Positions 17,188 to 25,722 of a stretch of 64,000 bases of DNA are shown one piece after another; positions within the stretch are counted from its first letter, which is position 1; every line of letters begins with the position of its first letter. The position numbers and the translations under genes are program-made. The stretch is from NCBI RefSeq assembly GCF_023184515.1, contig NZ_JAAHBP010000015.1, positions 124,001-188,000 on the forward strand. The letters run 5' to 3'. Origin of the DNA: Streptomyces sp. D2-8 (lineage in GTDB: Bacteria; Actinomycetota; Actinomycetes; Streptomycetales; Streptomycetaceae). The notes beneath the pieces are model-generated. The model saw nothing but the letters and a program-made list of their open reading frames with translations, did not search any database and had not been told where the DNA came from.

Positions 17188-18528
17188 TCACTCCCCCAGG
17201 TCGGGCAGGCGCTCCGGGTGCGGGCAGATGCGGTCGCCCTGCTGGTCGAAGACGAAGAGGTGGGCGAGGTCGACCAGGAGCGGCACCTGCATGCCCTGGC
17301 GCAGGGCCAGGTCCGGGGTGGTGCGGACGATGAGGTCCCCGGGCAGGCGGGATTCGGCGGTCACCGCGCTGCTCCCGGCGTCCTCCGGGTGGTCCAGGGT
17401 GACGACGGGTCCGGCCCGCCCGGCCGTGGTCCGCTCCCGCAGCCGGGTCAGGACCGAACCGTCGCGGCGGCGCCGCCGGGCGGGGCGGCCGGGGCGGGGG
17501 CGCGGGGCCTCCAGGTCGGGGACGACGGCGGGGCTGGAGCCGGTGTTGAAGTGGACGAGGATCTCGTGCCCCTGGAACTCCACGTGCTCGACCAGGCCGG
17601 TGATCGGCACCTCGCCGGGGCGGGCGGAGCTGTGCTTGGCGATCCGGACGGCTTCCGAGCGCAGGCCGACGATGACCTCGCGGCCCTGCTGGACGCGCAG
17701 CAGCTGGTGGTCCAGGGAGAGCGGCTCGGGCAGGCGCAGGAACTGCTTGCCCAGGCTGATGGTCATCGCCCCGTCGAGCGGAGCGCGCACCAGGCCGCGC
17801 AGCAGGTTGATGCGCGGGGTGCCGATGAAGGCCGCGACGAAGACGTTGCTGGGCAGCGCGTAGACCACGCGGGGGCTGTCGACCTGTTGCAGCACACCGC
17901 CGCGCAGCACCGCGACCCGGTCGCCGAGCGACATGGCCTCGGCCTGGTCGTGGGTGACGTAGATCGTGGTGACGCCCAACTCCGCGGTGAGCCGGGAGAT
18001 CTCGGCCCGCAGATGGGTGCGGAGCTTGGCGTCGAGGTTGGACAGCGGCTCGTCCATCAGGAAGGCGGAGGGGTGCCGGGCGATGGCCCGGCCCATGGCG
18101 ACCCGCTGGCGTTCGCCGCCGGAGAGCTGGCCGGGCAGGCGGTCGAGGAGGTCCTCGATGCCGAGCATGCGGGCGGTGGCGTCGACGCGGGGACGGGGGT
18201 CCGTGCCCGGGTCCTCGATGCGCAGCGGGAAGCCGATGTTGGCGCGGCTGGTCATGTTCGGGTAGAGGGCGAAGTTCTGGAAGACCATCGCCATGTCCCG
18301 GCCGGACGGCGGCAGGTCGTTGGCGTACTCGCCGTCGAGCAGCAGTCGGCCCTCGTCGATCTCCTCCAGCCCGGCGATCATTCTGAGCACGGTCGACTTG
18401 CCGCAGCCGGACGGGCCGAGCAGCACGAGGAACTCGCCGGGCGTGATGTCCAGCGACAGCCGGTCCACCACGCGGGCGCCCCGCGTGTAGGCCTTGCTCA
18501 CGTCGTGCAGGGAGATGGCGCGTGTCAT
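17188..18528 (-). CDS. MsiK/UgpC-type ABC transporter ATPase
   Basis: 446 residues. The nucleotide-binding domain has Walker A GPSGCGKST, the Q-loop VFQNFALYPNM, signature LSGGERQRVAMGRA, Walker B AFLMDEPLSNLDA and the switch His in VTHDQAEAMS. The C-terminal half is the OB-fold (TOBE) regulatory domain of sugar-import ATPases. MsiK of Streptomyces is about 380 residues. The extra length here is a basic, Pro/Arg-rich insert at about residues 345-375. No permease or binding-protein gene is nearby, so like MsiK it may energise several importers encoded elsewhere. ATG 18528 is chosen where family similarity begins. Confidence 0.9.
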   Translation of the reverse strand: MTRAISLHDVSKAYTRGARVVDRLSLDITPGEFLVLLGPSGCGKSTVLRMIAGLEEIDEGRLLLDGEYANDLPPSGRDMAMVFQNFALYPNMTSRANIGFPLRIEDPGTDPRPRVDATARMLGIEDLLDRLPGQLSGGERQRVAMGRAIARHPSAFLMDEPLSNLDAKLRTHLRAEISRLTAELGVTTIYVTHDQAEAMSLGDRVAVLRGGVLQQVDSPRVVYALPSNVFVAAFIGTPRINLLRGLVRAPLDGAMTISLGKQFLRLPEPLSLDHQLLRVQQGREVIVGLRSEAVRIAKHSSARPGEVPITGLVEHVEFQGHEILVHFNTGSSPAVVPDLEAPRPRPGRPARRRRRDGSVLTRLRERTTAGRAGPVVTLDHPEDAGSSAVTAESRLPGDLIVRTTPDLALRQGMQVPLLVDLAHLFVFDQQGDRICPHPERLPDLGE

Positions 18529-18725
18529 GGGGTGCCCCCGAGGGGTCATCAGGGCGCTGGTGCTCCGCGGTCGGAAGCCCCGTGCGGGTCGTACGGGGCT
18601 GTGGGTCACGGAAGTTAACGGAATGTGTGCGGCCTGGGGAAGACACCGGGCAGGATCGGAGGCTTCCGTCCATCTGGTGAGAAGGCGGACGGCCCGGTTC
18701 AGCCGACGAACGGGACCGGTCCGGG

Positions 18726-19063
18726 TCAGCGGATGCCGGTCAGGTGGGCGAAGACGACCACGTTCCCGGAGTAGCCCTTCCTGCGGTCGTAGCTGCCGCC
18801 GCAGGTGATCGGACGCAGCTCGGGGCGGCCCCGGGCGCCGTACACCTCCTGGCTCGGGAAGTGCGCCTTCTCGTACGACTTGATCTGGTCGACCGTGTGG
18901 ACGGCGATCCGCCCGTCGGCCCGGCGGGCCTTGACGATCCGGCCCCGCTTCAGTTCGGTCAGCCCCGCGAAGACGGCGGGCCCCTTGTCCGTGTCGAGAT
19001 GTCCGACGGCCACGGCGGTGCCCTGCTCGCCGGGCGAGGCGCCGAGGAGTGCAGCACCGCCCT
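18726..19063 (-). pseudogene. class F sortase, N-terminally truncated
   Basis: The frame encodes the C-terminal catalytic part of a class F sortase: GASPGEQGTAVAVGHLDT with the catalytic His, FAGLTELKRGRIV, and PELRPITCGGSY with the catalytic Cys, ending NVVVFAHLTG. Class F sortases are normally about 200-220 residues with an N-terminal membrane anchor. Here about 110 N-terminal residues, including the anchor and first strand, are missing, and no ATG or GTG start with a ribosome-binding site precedes the homologous part. The upstream DNA is instead the 3' end of the MFS gene. The core is otherwise open, so the loss may be recent. The 5' boundary is approximate. Confidence 0.65.
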
Positions 19064-19071
19064 GCGACCCG

Positions 19072-20367
19072 TCAGATATCGCTCTTCCGGCGCAGCGGAA
19101 CCCGGCGCCCGAGGCCCCTGCGCTCCCTGCGGACCTCGCCGCCCGCCTCCTCCGAGCAGCCCGCCTCCTCCGACCCGCCCTCGCCGTCCGGCTCGTCCCC
19201 CTCACGTGGTGACCGCACCGCGACCCCGGAGGACAGCAGCAACAGCACCCCCAGCATCACGAACGGCGCCGCCACGCCCGCGGCTCCGGCGATCAGCCCG
19301 GCCGCGGCGGGTGCGGCGACCTGGCCGAGCCGGTTGCCGGTCAGGCGCAGCGCCAGGGCCGTGGAACGGGCGTCGTCGGGAGCGGCCTGGACGACCGTCG
19401 TCATGGACAGCGGCTGACCGACCCCGAGGCAGAAGCCCAGCGCGGCCAGCAGCAGTCCGAGCACCCACACCGGCACCGGCAGGGCGATGCCCGCGCACAG
19501 CAGGGCCGCCAGCAGACAGGTGAGGGTCAGCAGCAGGGTCCGGCCGAGCAGCCGCAGCAGGGGCGTGAGCACCAGACGGCAGGCGATCGTCGCCGCCGCG
19601 CGCAGACTGAGCAGGATGCCGATCACGGACGGCGCGATGCCCCGGTGCTCGCCGACCACCGGCAGGTACGCGGTCAGGATGTCGGTCGCGGACAGCACGG
19701 CGAGGCTGATGAAGATGCCCGCCGGCACCCCCCGGGTGCGCAGGATGCCCCGGACCGGGACCCGGTCGCCCTTGTCCGGGCGGGACGTGGAGGTCGTACG
19801 GCGATCCTCGATGCGCCACAGCGAGGTGAACGCGACCGCCGCCGTCACGCCCGCCACGATCAGGGCGAGCGCGCTGCTGCCGGCCATGTCCTCGCCGCCG
19901 ATCAGCGCGCCCGCGGCGACCGGGCCGACCAGCTGGCCGAGGGCGGCGCCGATGGTGAAGTGGCCGAAGTTGCGGTCCTGTTCGTGCGGCGCGGACTGGC
20001 GGGCGACGAGGGACTGGGAGCCGATGACGAAGCAGAGGTGCCCGAGGCCCATCACCCCGCTCCACAGGGCCATCGTCCACAGGGAGCCGGCGACGCCGCT
20101 GAGGGCGCAGCCGCCGGCGATGAGCACCACGCCGACCGGCAGCAGGGGCGCGCAGCGGCCGTGGTCGGTGCGGCGGCCCAGGGGGACTGCGGCGAACAGG
20201 GGCAGCAGCGCGTACACACCGGCGATCACACCGACAGCGCGCTCGTCCGCGCCCAGCGCGAGGGCCCGGTAGGAGACGGCGGGCCGGGCCATCGACACCG
20301 CCCCCTGCGCGAAGCTGAAGGCGATGACGAGGCGGAGCAGCCAGCCGCGGTTCCCACCGGGCCTCAC
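19072..20367 (-). CDS. MFS transporter
   Basis: 431 residues with twelve predicted transmembrane helices and the loop-2-3 motif as GRRTDHGR. GTG 20367 (protein VRPGGNRGWLL) is the start because GGAGG lies 8 nt before it, between the citrate-transporter stop and this gene. Spacing of 23 nt after that gene suggests cotranscription. The last 40 residues are unusually acidic then basic (Glu/Gly- then Arg-rich), and the gene ends against the truncated sortase, so the C-terminal tail may be altered by the deletion. Family resemblance is to drug or sugar efflux proteins. The substrate is unknown. Confidence 0.83.
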   Translation of the reverse strand: MRPGGNRGWLLRLVIAFSFAQGAVSMARPAVSYRALALGADERAVGVIAGVYALLPLFAAVPLGRRTDHGRCAPLLPVGVVLIAGGCALSGVAGSLWTMALWSGVMGLGHLCFVIGSQSLVARQSAPHEQDRNFGHFTIGAALGQLVGPVAAGALIGGEDMAGSSALALIVAGVTAAVAFTSLWRIEDRRTTSTSRPDKGDRVPVRGILRTRGVPAGIFISLAVLSATDILTAYLPVVGEHRGIAPSVIGILLSLRAAATIACRLVLTPLLRLLGRTLLLTLTCLLAALLCAGIALPVPVWVLGLLLAALGFCLGVGQPLSMTTVVQAAPDDARSTALALRLTGNRLGQVAAPAAAGLIAGAAGVAAPFVMLGVLLLLSSGVAVRSPREGDEPDGEGGSEEAGCSEEAGGEVRRERRGLGRRVPLRRKSDI

Positions 20368-20390
20368 GATGACGTCCTCCAGGTAGGGGC

Positions 20391-21842
20391 TCAGATGATC
20401 CCGAACAGCATGCCCGCACCGAGGATGACCAGGCAGGTGAGGGCGGCCCACTTCACGACGAACTTGGTGTGGTCGCCGAACTCGACCTTGGCCATGCCGA
20501 CCAGGACGTAGACGGCCGGGACGAGCGGGCTGGACATGTGCAGCGGCTGGCCGACCAGGGAGGCGCGGGCCATCTCCAGCGGGGTGACCCCGTGCGCGGC
20601 ACCCGCCTCGGCGAGGACGGGCAGGACACCGAAGTAGAAGCCGTCGTTCGACATGAAGTAGGTGAGCGGCAGGCTCAGGATGCCGGTGACCAGGGCCATG
20701 TGCGGACCCATGCCGGCGGGGATGACGTCCACCATCCACTTGGCCATGTTGTCGACCATGCCGGTGCCCTGGAGGACGCCGGTGAAGACGGCGGCGGCGA
20801 AGACCATGCCGGAGACGTTCAGGACGTTGTCGGCGTGGGCGGCCAGACGGGCCTTCTGGTCGGGGATGTGCGGGAAGTTCACGGACAGGACGAGCGCGGC
20901 GCCGATCAGGAACAGCACCGGGATCGGCAGCCACTCCATGATCATGGCGGTGAGCAGGCCGACCGTGAGCAGCGCGTTGAACCAGTAGAGCTTGGGGCGC
21001 AGGGTGGACCGGTTCGGGTCGAGGCCCTGGAAGCCGTCGTCGTCCCCGGAGGCCGCGGAGGCCGTGCCTTCCTCGGGAGCGTCCGTGCCGGAGCCCGCGC
21101 CACCCGCGACGCCCGCACCGGCGGTGCCGCCCTTGCGCATCGAGACCTTGCCGTCGCCGGAGCCGCCGGAGCCGACGAGGACCGTCTCGGTCTCCTTCTC
21201 CTCCTCCAGCACGTCGTCCAGCGTCAGCACGCCCAGCCGCCGGCGCTCGCGCACACCGAGCACGTACGAGAGGACGAAGACGAAGGCCAGGCCCACCAGG
21301 AGGGCCGGGATCATCGGGACGAAGATGTCACTGGCGTCGAGCTTCAGCGCGGTCGCGGCGCGGGCGGTCGGGCCACCCCAGGGCAGGGTGTTCATCACGC
21401 CGTTGGCCATGGCGGCGACACCGGTCATCACGACCAGGCTCATCTTCAGGCGCTTGTACAGCGGGTACATCGCCGAGACGGTGATCATGAAGGTGGTGGA
21501 GCCGTCGCCGTCCAGCGAGACGATCGCCGCGAGCAGGGCGGTGCCCACGACGATCCGCATCGGGTCGGCTTTACAGAATTTGAGGATGCCTCGGACGATC
21601 GGGTCGAAGAGACCGACGTCGATCATCACACCGAAGTAGACGATCGCGAACATGAGCATCGCCGCGGTGGGGGCGAGGTCGGTCACGCCGTCGAGGACGT
21701 AGTCGCCGAGCTTGGCGCCCTCGCCGACGAACACGCAGAACAGCGCGGGAATCAGCACGAGCGCCGCGATCGGCGACATCTTCTTCATCATGATCAGGAC
21801 CAGGAAGGTCGCGATCATGGCGAAGCCGAGGATGGTCAGCAT
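20391..21842 (-). CDS. CitMHS-family citrate/divalent-metal transporter
   Basis: 483 residues, about twelve membrane helices. CitMHS proteins such as CitM and CitH take up metal-citrate complexes with protons. Family stretches include the N-terminal LTILGFAMIATFLVLIMMKKMSPIAAL, ATALLAAIVSLDGDGSTTF-type Asp-rich loop, NTLPWGGPTARAATAL and the C-terminal SPLVPAVYVLVGMA. A long hydrophilic loop at about residues 220-275, rich in Gly/Ser/Glu, separates the halves. ATG 21842 has only a weak AGG upstream. A pair of inverted 9-mers flanks its promoter region. S. coelicolor has a comparable CaCit transporter, so calcium- or iron-citrate is plausible. Confidence 0.9.
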   Translation of the reverse strand: MLTILGFAMIATFLVLIMMKKMSPIAALVLIPALFCVFVGEGAKLGDYVLDGVTDLAPTAAMLMFAIVYFGVMIDVGLFDPIVRGILKFCKADPMRIVVGTALLAAIVSLDGDGSTTFMITVSAMYPLYKRLKMSLVVMTGVAAMANGVMNTLPWGGPTARAATALKLDASDIFVPMIPALLVGLAFVFVLSYVLGVRERRRLGVLTLDDVLEEEKETETVLVGSGGSGDGKVSMRKGGTAGAGVAGGAGSGTDAPEEGTASAASGDDDGFQGLDPNRSTLRPKLYWFNALLTVGLLTAMIMEWLPIPVLFLIGAALVLSVNFPHIPDQKARLAAHADNVLNVSGMVFAAAVFTGVLQGTGMVDNMAKWMVDVIPAGMGPHMALVTGILSLPLTYFMSNDGFYFGVLPVLAEAGAAHGVTPLEMARASLVGQPLHMSSPLVPAVYVLVGMAKVEFGDHTKFVVKWAALTCLVILGAGMLFGII

Positions 21843-21850
21843 GAGTGGAT

Positions 21851-21907
21851 ACCTAACGTTCGCCCTTGAACATCCCACCAGGGCCGGCGGTGTCCGAGAC
21901 GTTAGGT
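21851..21907. promoter_or_regulatory. inverted 9-mers upstream of the citrate transporter
   Basis: ACCTAACGT (21851-21859) and ACGTTAGGT (21899-21907) are perfect reverse complements separated by 39 bp, directly before the start codon. Further GTTAA/GTTGAC words follow at 21920-21935. They may be a regulator site acting by looping; no regulator gene lies beside it. Confidence 0.4.
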
Positions 21908-21977
21908 CCCGTCAAGCAGCGTTAACAAGACGTTGACGTGCGAGCAATAAGCGCAAAACTGCTGGTCACAGCTTTGC

Positions 21978-24245
21978 TCAGGTCAGAGCGGTGAGCTTTT
22001 CGGTCAGCGAGGGGTCCTGTGGGGCGGTCCCGGGGGCGATGTCGACCGGCACTCCGTTGAGGACCGCGTTGCCCGACAGCGGGTCGAGCAGGCGGCCGTC
22101 GAGGAGCTGGTTGACGTTGACGCCGGGGTCCGTGGAGGCGTGGCTGAGGCGGGTGCCGGGACGGTCGTGGCCCCAGCCGTGCGGCAGGCTCACCACACCC
22201 CGGCGGACCGTGTCCGTGACCTCGGCCGGAGCGGTCACCTCTCCCCCGGCGCCCTTGACGCGCACGGCGGCCCCGTCCTCGACGCCCAGCCGCTCGGCGT
22301 CCTCGGGGTGGATGTGCAGGGTGCAGCGGTTCGAGCCGCCGGTGAGGGCGGGCACGTTGTGCATCCAGCTGTTGTTGGAGCGCAGGTGGCGGCGGCCGAC
22401 CAGGACGAACCCGTCGGGGCGTTCGGCCAGGGCCGCGCGCAGCCGGGGCAGGTCGTCCGCGATCGGGCCGGGCAGCAGCTCCACCATGCCGCTGCGGGTC
22501 TTCAGCGGCTGCGGCAGGCGGGGCTGGAGCGGGCCGAGGTCGATGCCGTGCGGGAGCGCGAGCAGCTTCGCCAGGCTGAGTCCGTCCGGGCGTGCGCCGA
22601 AGCCGTCGCCGTAGGGGCCGAGGCGCAGCATCATGTCGAGCCGTCGCTCGGGGCCGGTGTCGCCGGTGAGCCGGGTGGCGAGCTCGCGCGGGTCGCTGCC
22701 GTGGACCGGCGAGTGCGGCTCCTCGACCGCCTTGCCGAGGGTCTGGTCGATGACCATCTGGTCGACGGCCGTCGGATCGGCCCCGTGCATGCCCGTGACG
22801 GCCAGGATCAGCCGGGCCAGGATCTCCGTCTCCGCCATGCGGCCGGGTTCCAGGGGGATCGCGGGGCGGGTGTAGCGGACCTGGTTGCGTACGGCGAGGG
22901 TGTTGAAGGCGAAGTCGTGGTGGGGGCTCTGGGAGGGCGGGGGCGGGGGCAGGACCACGTCCGCGTGGCGCGAGGTCTCGTTGAGGTACGGGTCGACGCT
23001 GACCATGAAGTCGAGCGAGTCGAGCGCCTTGTCGAGCCGGTCGCCGTCGGGCGCGGACAGCACGGGGTTGGCCGCGACGGCGATCAGCGCGCGCACCGGC
23101 TCGCCCTCCTCGGTGGCGGTGTCGATCTCCTCCGCGAGGGCCGAGAGGGGCAGTTCGCCCTTCGCCTCGGGGTGCCGGCTCACCCGGGAGTGCCAGCGCC
23201 CGAGGGCGAAGCCGCGGCCGGGTCCGGCGGGGCGCGGGGTCTTGTCGGTGGCAGCCTGCGGGAAGAGCGCGCCGCCGGGCCGGTCGAGGTTGCCGGTGAG
23301 GATGTTCAGGACGTCGACGAGCCAGCTGGCCAGCGTGCCGTGCGGGACGGTGCAGCTGCCGATACGGCCGTAGACGGCGGCGGTCGGGGCGGCGGCCAGG
23401 TCGCGGGCGAGGGTGCGGATGACGCCGGCCTCGACGTCGCAGGCCTCCGCGACCGCCTCGGGCGTGAACTCCCCCAGTTCACAGGCGAGTTCCTCGATGC
23501 CCTGGACGTGCGGGGTCGGGCCGACGAGGCCCTCGTCGAGGAGCACCCGCGCCATCGCGGCCAGCAGCAGCGCGTCGGTGCCGGGCCGGACGGCGATGTG
23601 CCGGTCGGCGAGCTTCGCGGTGCGGGTGCGCCGCGGGTCGATCACGACGAGGGTGCCGCCCCGGGCCTTGAGGGCCTTCAGCTTGCCCGGGAAGTCGGGG
23701 GCGGTGCACAGACTGCCGTTGGACTCCAGCGGGTTGGCGCCGATCAGGAGCAGATGGTCGGTGCGGTCGAGGTCGGGCACGGGGATGGCGTTCGCGTCGC
23801 CGAAGAGGAGGCCGCTGGAGACGTGCTTGGGCATCTGGTCGACCGTGGAGGCGGTGAAGACGCTGCGGGTGCCGAGTCCGGCGAGCAGGACGGGCGGGTA
23901 GAGGGCGCCGGCCATGGTGTGCACGTTGGGGTTGCCGAGGACGACCCCGACGGAGTTCGGGCCGTGGCGCTCCACGACGGGCCGGATACCGGCGGCGACC
24001 GCGTCGAAGGCCTCCTCCCAGGTGGCCTCGCGCAGCTCGCCGTCTCGGCGCACGAGCGGCGTGCGCAGCCGGTCGGGGTCGGAGTCGACGGCCCCGAAGG
24101 AGGCGCCCTTGGGGCAGATGAACCCCTGGCTGAACACGTCGTCGCGGTCACCGCGGGCGTGGGTGACGCGCGTTCCCTCGATGGTGAGGGTCAGGCCGCA
24201 GGTGGCCTCGCACAAAGGGCAGATACGCAGGGCGGTGCGGGACAC
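21978..24245 (-). CDS. molybdopterin oxidoreductase, formate-dehydrogenase-like
   Basis: 755 residues of the DMSO-reductase superfamily. The N-terminal [4Fe-4S] ligands are in CPLCEATCG plus FICPKG, the spacing of nitrate reductases and formate dehydrogenases. GANPLESNGS, VVIDPRRTRTAKLADRH and HVSSGLLFGD contact the bis-MGD cofactor, and the C-terminal molydopterin-binding domain begins near LVGRRHLRSNNSWMHN. No Tat signal is present, so it is cytoplasmic. GTG 24245 is chosen because GGAGG lies 4-5 nt upstream and the Cys motif follows directly. A perfect palindrome lies 47-64 bp upstream. Electron-transfer partners are not adjacent. The substrate is unassigned. Confidence 0.88.
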   Translation of the reverse strand: MSRTALRICPLCEATCGLTLTIEGTRVTHARGDRDDVFSQGFICPKGASFGAVDSDPDRLRTPLVRRDGELREATWEEAFDAVAAGIRPVVERHGPNSVGVVLGNPNVHTMAGALYPPVLLAGLGTRSVFTASTVDQMPKHVSSGLLFGDANAIPVPDLDRTDHLLLIGANPLESNGSLCTAPDFPGKLKALKARGGTLVVIDPRRTRTAKLADRHIAVRPGTDALLLAAMARVLLDEGLVGPTPHVQGIEELACELGEFTPEAVAEACDVEAGVIRTLARDLAAAPTAAVYGRIGSCTVPHGTLASWLVDVLNILTGNLDRPGGALFPQAATDKTPRPAGPGRGFALGRWHSRVSRHPEAKGELPLSALAEEIDTATEEGEPVRALIAVAANPVLSAPDGDRLDKALDSLDFMVSVDPYLNETSRHADVVLPPPPPSQSPHHDFAFNTLAVRNQVRYTRPAIPLEPGRMAETEILARLILAVTGMHGADPTAVDQMVIDQTLGKAVEEPHSPVHGSDPRELATRLTGDTGPERRLDMMLRLGPYGDGFGARPDGLSLAKLLALPHGIDLGPLQPRLPQPLKTRSGMVELLPGPIADDLPRLRAALAERPDGFVLVGRRHLRSNNSWMHNVPALTGGSNRCTLHIHPEDAERLGVEDGAAVRVKGAGGEVTAPAEVTDTVRRGVVSLPHGWGHDRPGTRLSHASTDPGVNVNQLLDGRLLDPLSGNAVLNGVPVDIAPGTAPQDPSLTEKLTALT

Positions 24246-24291
24246 GGGTCCTCCCGGGGCGGCGGCTACGGTGACGCACTGACACACCCGA

Positions 24292-24309
24292 GCATACCGA
24301 CCGGTATGC
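24292..24309. promoter_or_regulatory. palindromic operator before the molybdopterin oxidoreductase gene
   Basis: GCATACCG-AC-CGGTATGC is a perfect 8+8 inverted repeat with a 2-bp centre, between tetR (24355-24975) and the oxidoreductase gene that it precedes. Size and symmetry fit a TetR-family operator, so the adjacent TetR is the natural candidate. Confidence 0.6.
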
Positions 24310-24354
24310 ACGGCGGGGAGGCCCTGGCGGAATCGAGGTCGATCGGGATCGAGG

Positions 24355-24975
24355 TCAGTCGAGGGCCCGGGCCAGATAGGCGCGCAGCATCTCCCGGGCC
24401 TCGTCGATGATCCGCTCATCCCCCTGGGGCGCGACCCGGAACGCCAGGTGCACGAGGGTGTCGGCGGTCTCGACGGCGATGAGGAAGACGCGGCGAAGAT
24501 CCTCGTCGGGCTCGCGGTCGAGGTACCCGGAGAGGAGTTCGGTGAGGCGGTCGGCGACCCGGTGGTTGGGTTCGGCGTGCCGGGATCCGACCGGGATCTG
24601 GTTGCCGAAGTCGACGAGGGAGAAGCCGGGCGCGGTGCGCTTCATCTCCAGGTACTCGTCGAGCACGGCGTCCATGGCCGTGCGCCAGTCCCCGCCCTCG
24701 CCGGCCTGCTGGAGGCGCTGGGTGACGCGCACGGAGTACCGCTCGAGGTTGCGCTGCGCCAGCGCGTCGGCCATCTGCCGCTTGTTGCCGAAGAAGCGGT
24801 AGACCGAGCCGATCGGGACCGAGGCCCGCTGGGCGACGGCACGGGTGCTCAGGGCGTCGTAGCCGACCTCGTCGAGGAGGTCGGCGCAGGCGTCGAGGAT
24901 CCTGGTCAGGCGTTCGGCACTGCGCCTCTGCACGGGCGCGCGGCGGAGCGATGTCGCGTGGGGCACGGGCTTCAT
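24355..24975 (-). CDS. TetR-family regulator
   Basis: 206 residues. The HTH reads ILDACADLLDEVGYDALSTRAVAQRASVPIGSVYRFFGNKRQMADAL, then a TetR ligand domain with GFSLVDFGNQIPVG. ATG 24975 follows GGAGGGG by 6 nt and overlaps the upstream lipoprotein stop codon as ATGA, so the two are translationally coupled. By gene order it resembles S. coelicolor SCO1712, described as a negative regulator of antibiotic production. That is recalled, not checked. The palindrome at 24292-24309, just downstream of this gene, is its likely site for repressing the oxidoreductase gene. Confidence 0.88.
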   Translation of the reverse strand: MKPVPHATSLRRAPVQRRSAERLTRILDACADLLDEVGYDALSTRAVAQRASVPIGSVYRFFGNKRQMADALAQRNLERYSVRVTQRLQQAGEGGDWRTAMDAVLDEYLEMKRTAPGFSLVDFGNQIPVGSRHAEPNHRVADRLTELLSGYLDREPDEDLRRVFLIAVETADTLVHLAFRVAPQGDERIIDEAREMLRAYLARALD

Positions 24976-25568
24976 GATGCCCCTCCGGCGCCACCCGGTG
25001 AACCTCGCCCCCCGGCGTCCGTCCCCTGCGTCCGGGCCTTGCGCCGGGAGGCCGTGTCCGGCGTCGCCCCCGGGCCGGGCTCCGACGCGGTGATGTCGGC
25101 CGTGCTCTCCACGGGCTTGCCGTCCACCACCCACACGGTGCCGTCGTCGGCGTAGAGGCGGGCCGTGACGTGGTGTGTGCCGCGCGGCACGAGGCGGGTG
25201 TCCAGCCGGTAGGCGGGGGCGCGGAGCCGGGCGACGGGACGGCCGTCGACGAAGAGGTGCGCGAGACCCCGTCCGGCCACCGCGCGGGCTGCCGCGCCGG
25301 TCGGCGAGAAGCGGAAGTTCCGCACGGTCAGGCGCACGTCCCAGCCGCCGGCCGCGTCGGGCTGCACCTCGATCCCGACGCCGGGGGCACCCTCCTGGCC
25401 GACCTCGCGATAGGGCCGCCCCTCCGGGTCCCGGTCCTCCAGGATCTTGCCCACCGGTGCGGGTGACGCACCGTCTTCCGGGGCATCACCGGAGCCACAA
25501 CCCGCGGATCCGGCCAGAAGGAGGACACAGACCGCGAGCGCGGCACAACGTCTCCGTGTCCACGACAT
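24972..25568 (-). CDS. predicted lipoprotein
   Basis: 198 residues. The N-terminus is an Arg-rich signal with LLLAGSAGCGSG; Cys24 is the probable lipidation site, although Ser at -3 of the lipobox is not the consensus. The mature part has a beta-sandwich-like stretch (GWDVRLTVRNFRFSP, GLAHLFVDGRPVARL, HHVTARLYADDGTVWVVDGKPV) similar to periplasmic cupredoxin-adjacent or DUF4399-like domains, then a low-complexity tail. ATG 25568 lacks a clear ribosome-binding site but has TACGCT 7 nt upstream, consistent with a leaderless mRNA. It is coupled to tetR by ATGA and divergent from hmgA. Confidence 0.72.
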   Translation of the reverse strand: MSWTRRRCAALAVCVLLLAGSAGCGSGDAPEDGASPAPVGKILEDRDPEGRPYREVGQEGAPGVGIEVQPDAAGGWDVRLTVRNFRFSPTGAAARAVAGRGLAHLFVDGRPVARLRAPAYRLDTRLVPRGTHHVTARLYADDGTVWVVDGKPVESTADITASEPGPGATPDTASRRKARTQGTDAGGRGSPGGAGGAS

Positions 25569-25657
25569 ATCCGGGAGCGTAGAACACACGTCCGGCCCGG
25601 CGGATCGTTCTCAAGTCGGGTTCCGGTCATCCGCAGAGAGGATGCCGCGCGCCCCTC

Positions 25658-25686
25658 TTGCGTCGGGGAAAACGCAATCCTACGGT
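25658..25686 (+). promoter_or_regulatory. hmgA promoter with overlapping inverted repeat
   Basis: TTGCGT (25658-25663), a 17-bp spacer and TACGGT (25681-25686) form a good promoter. The -35 is one arm of the inverted repeat TTGCGT-N8-ACGCAA (25658-25677), which a regulator could use to control homogentisate breakdown. Confidence 0.6.
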
Positions 25687-25722
25687 ACTGCAGAGGAATC
25701 GGACCGCAAGGGAGCAGCGATC

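Noticed and set aside
20469..21869. A 466-codon frame opposite the citrate transporter gene, rich in His, Glu and Gln
   Set aside because: Antisense composition artefact; no start signal or recognisable domain.
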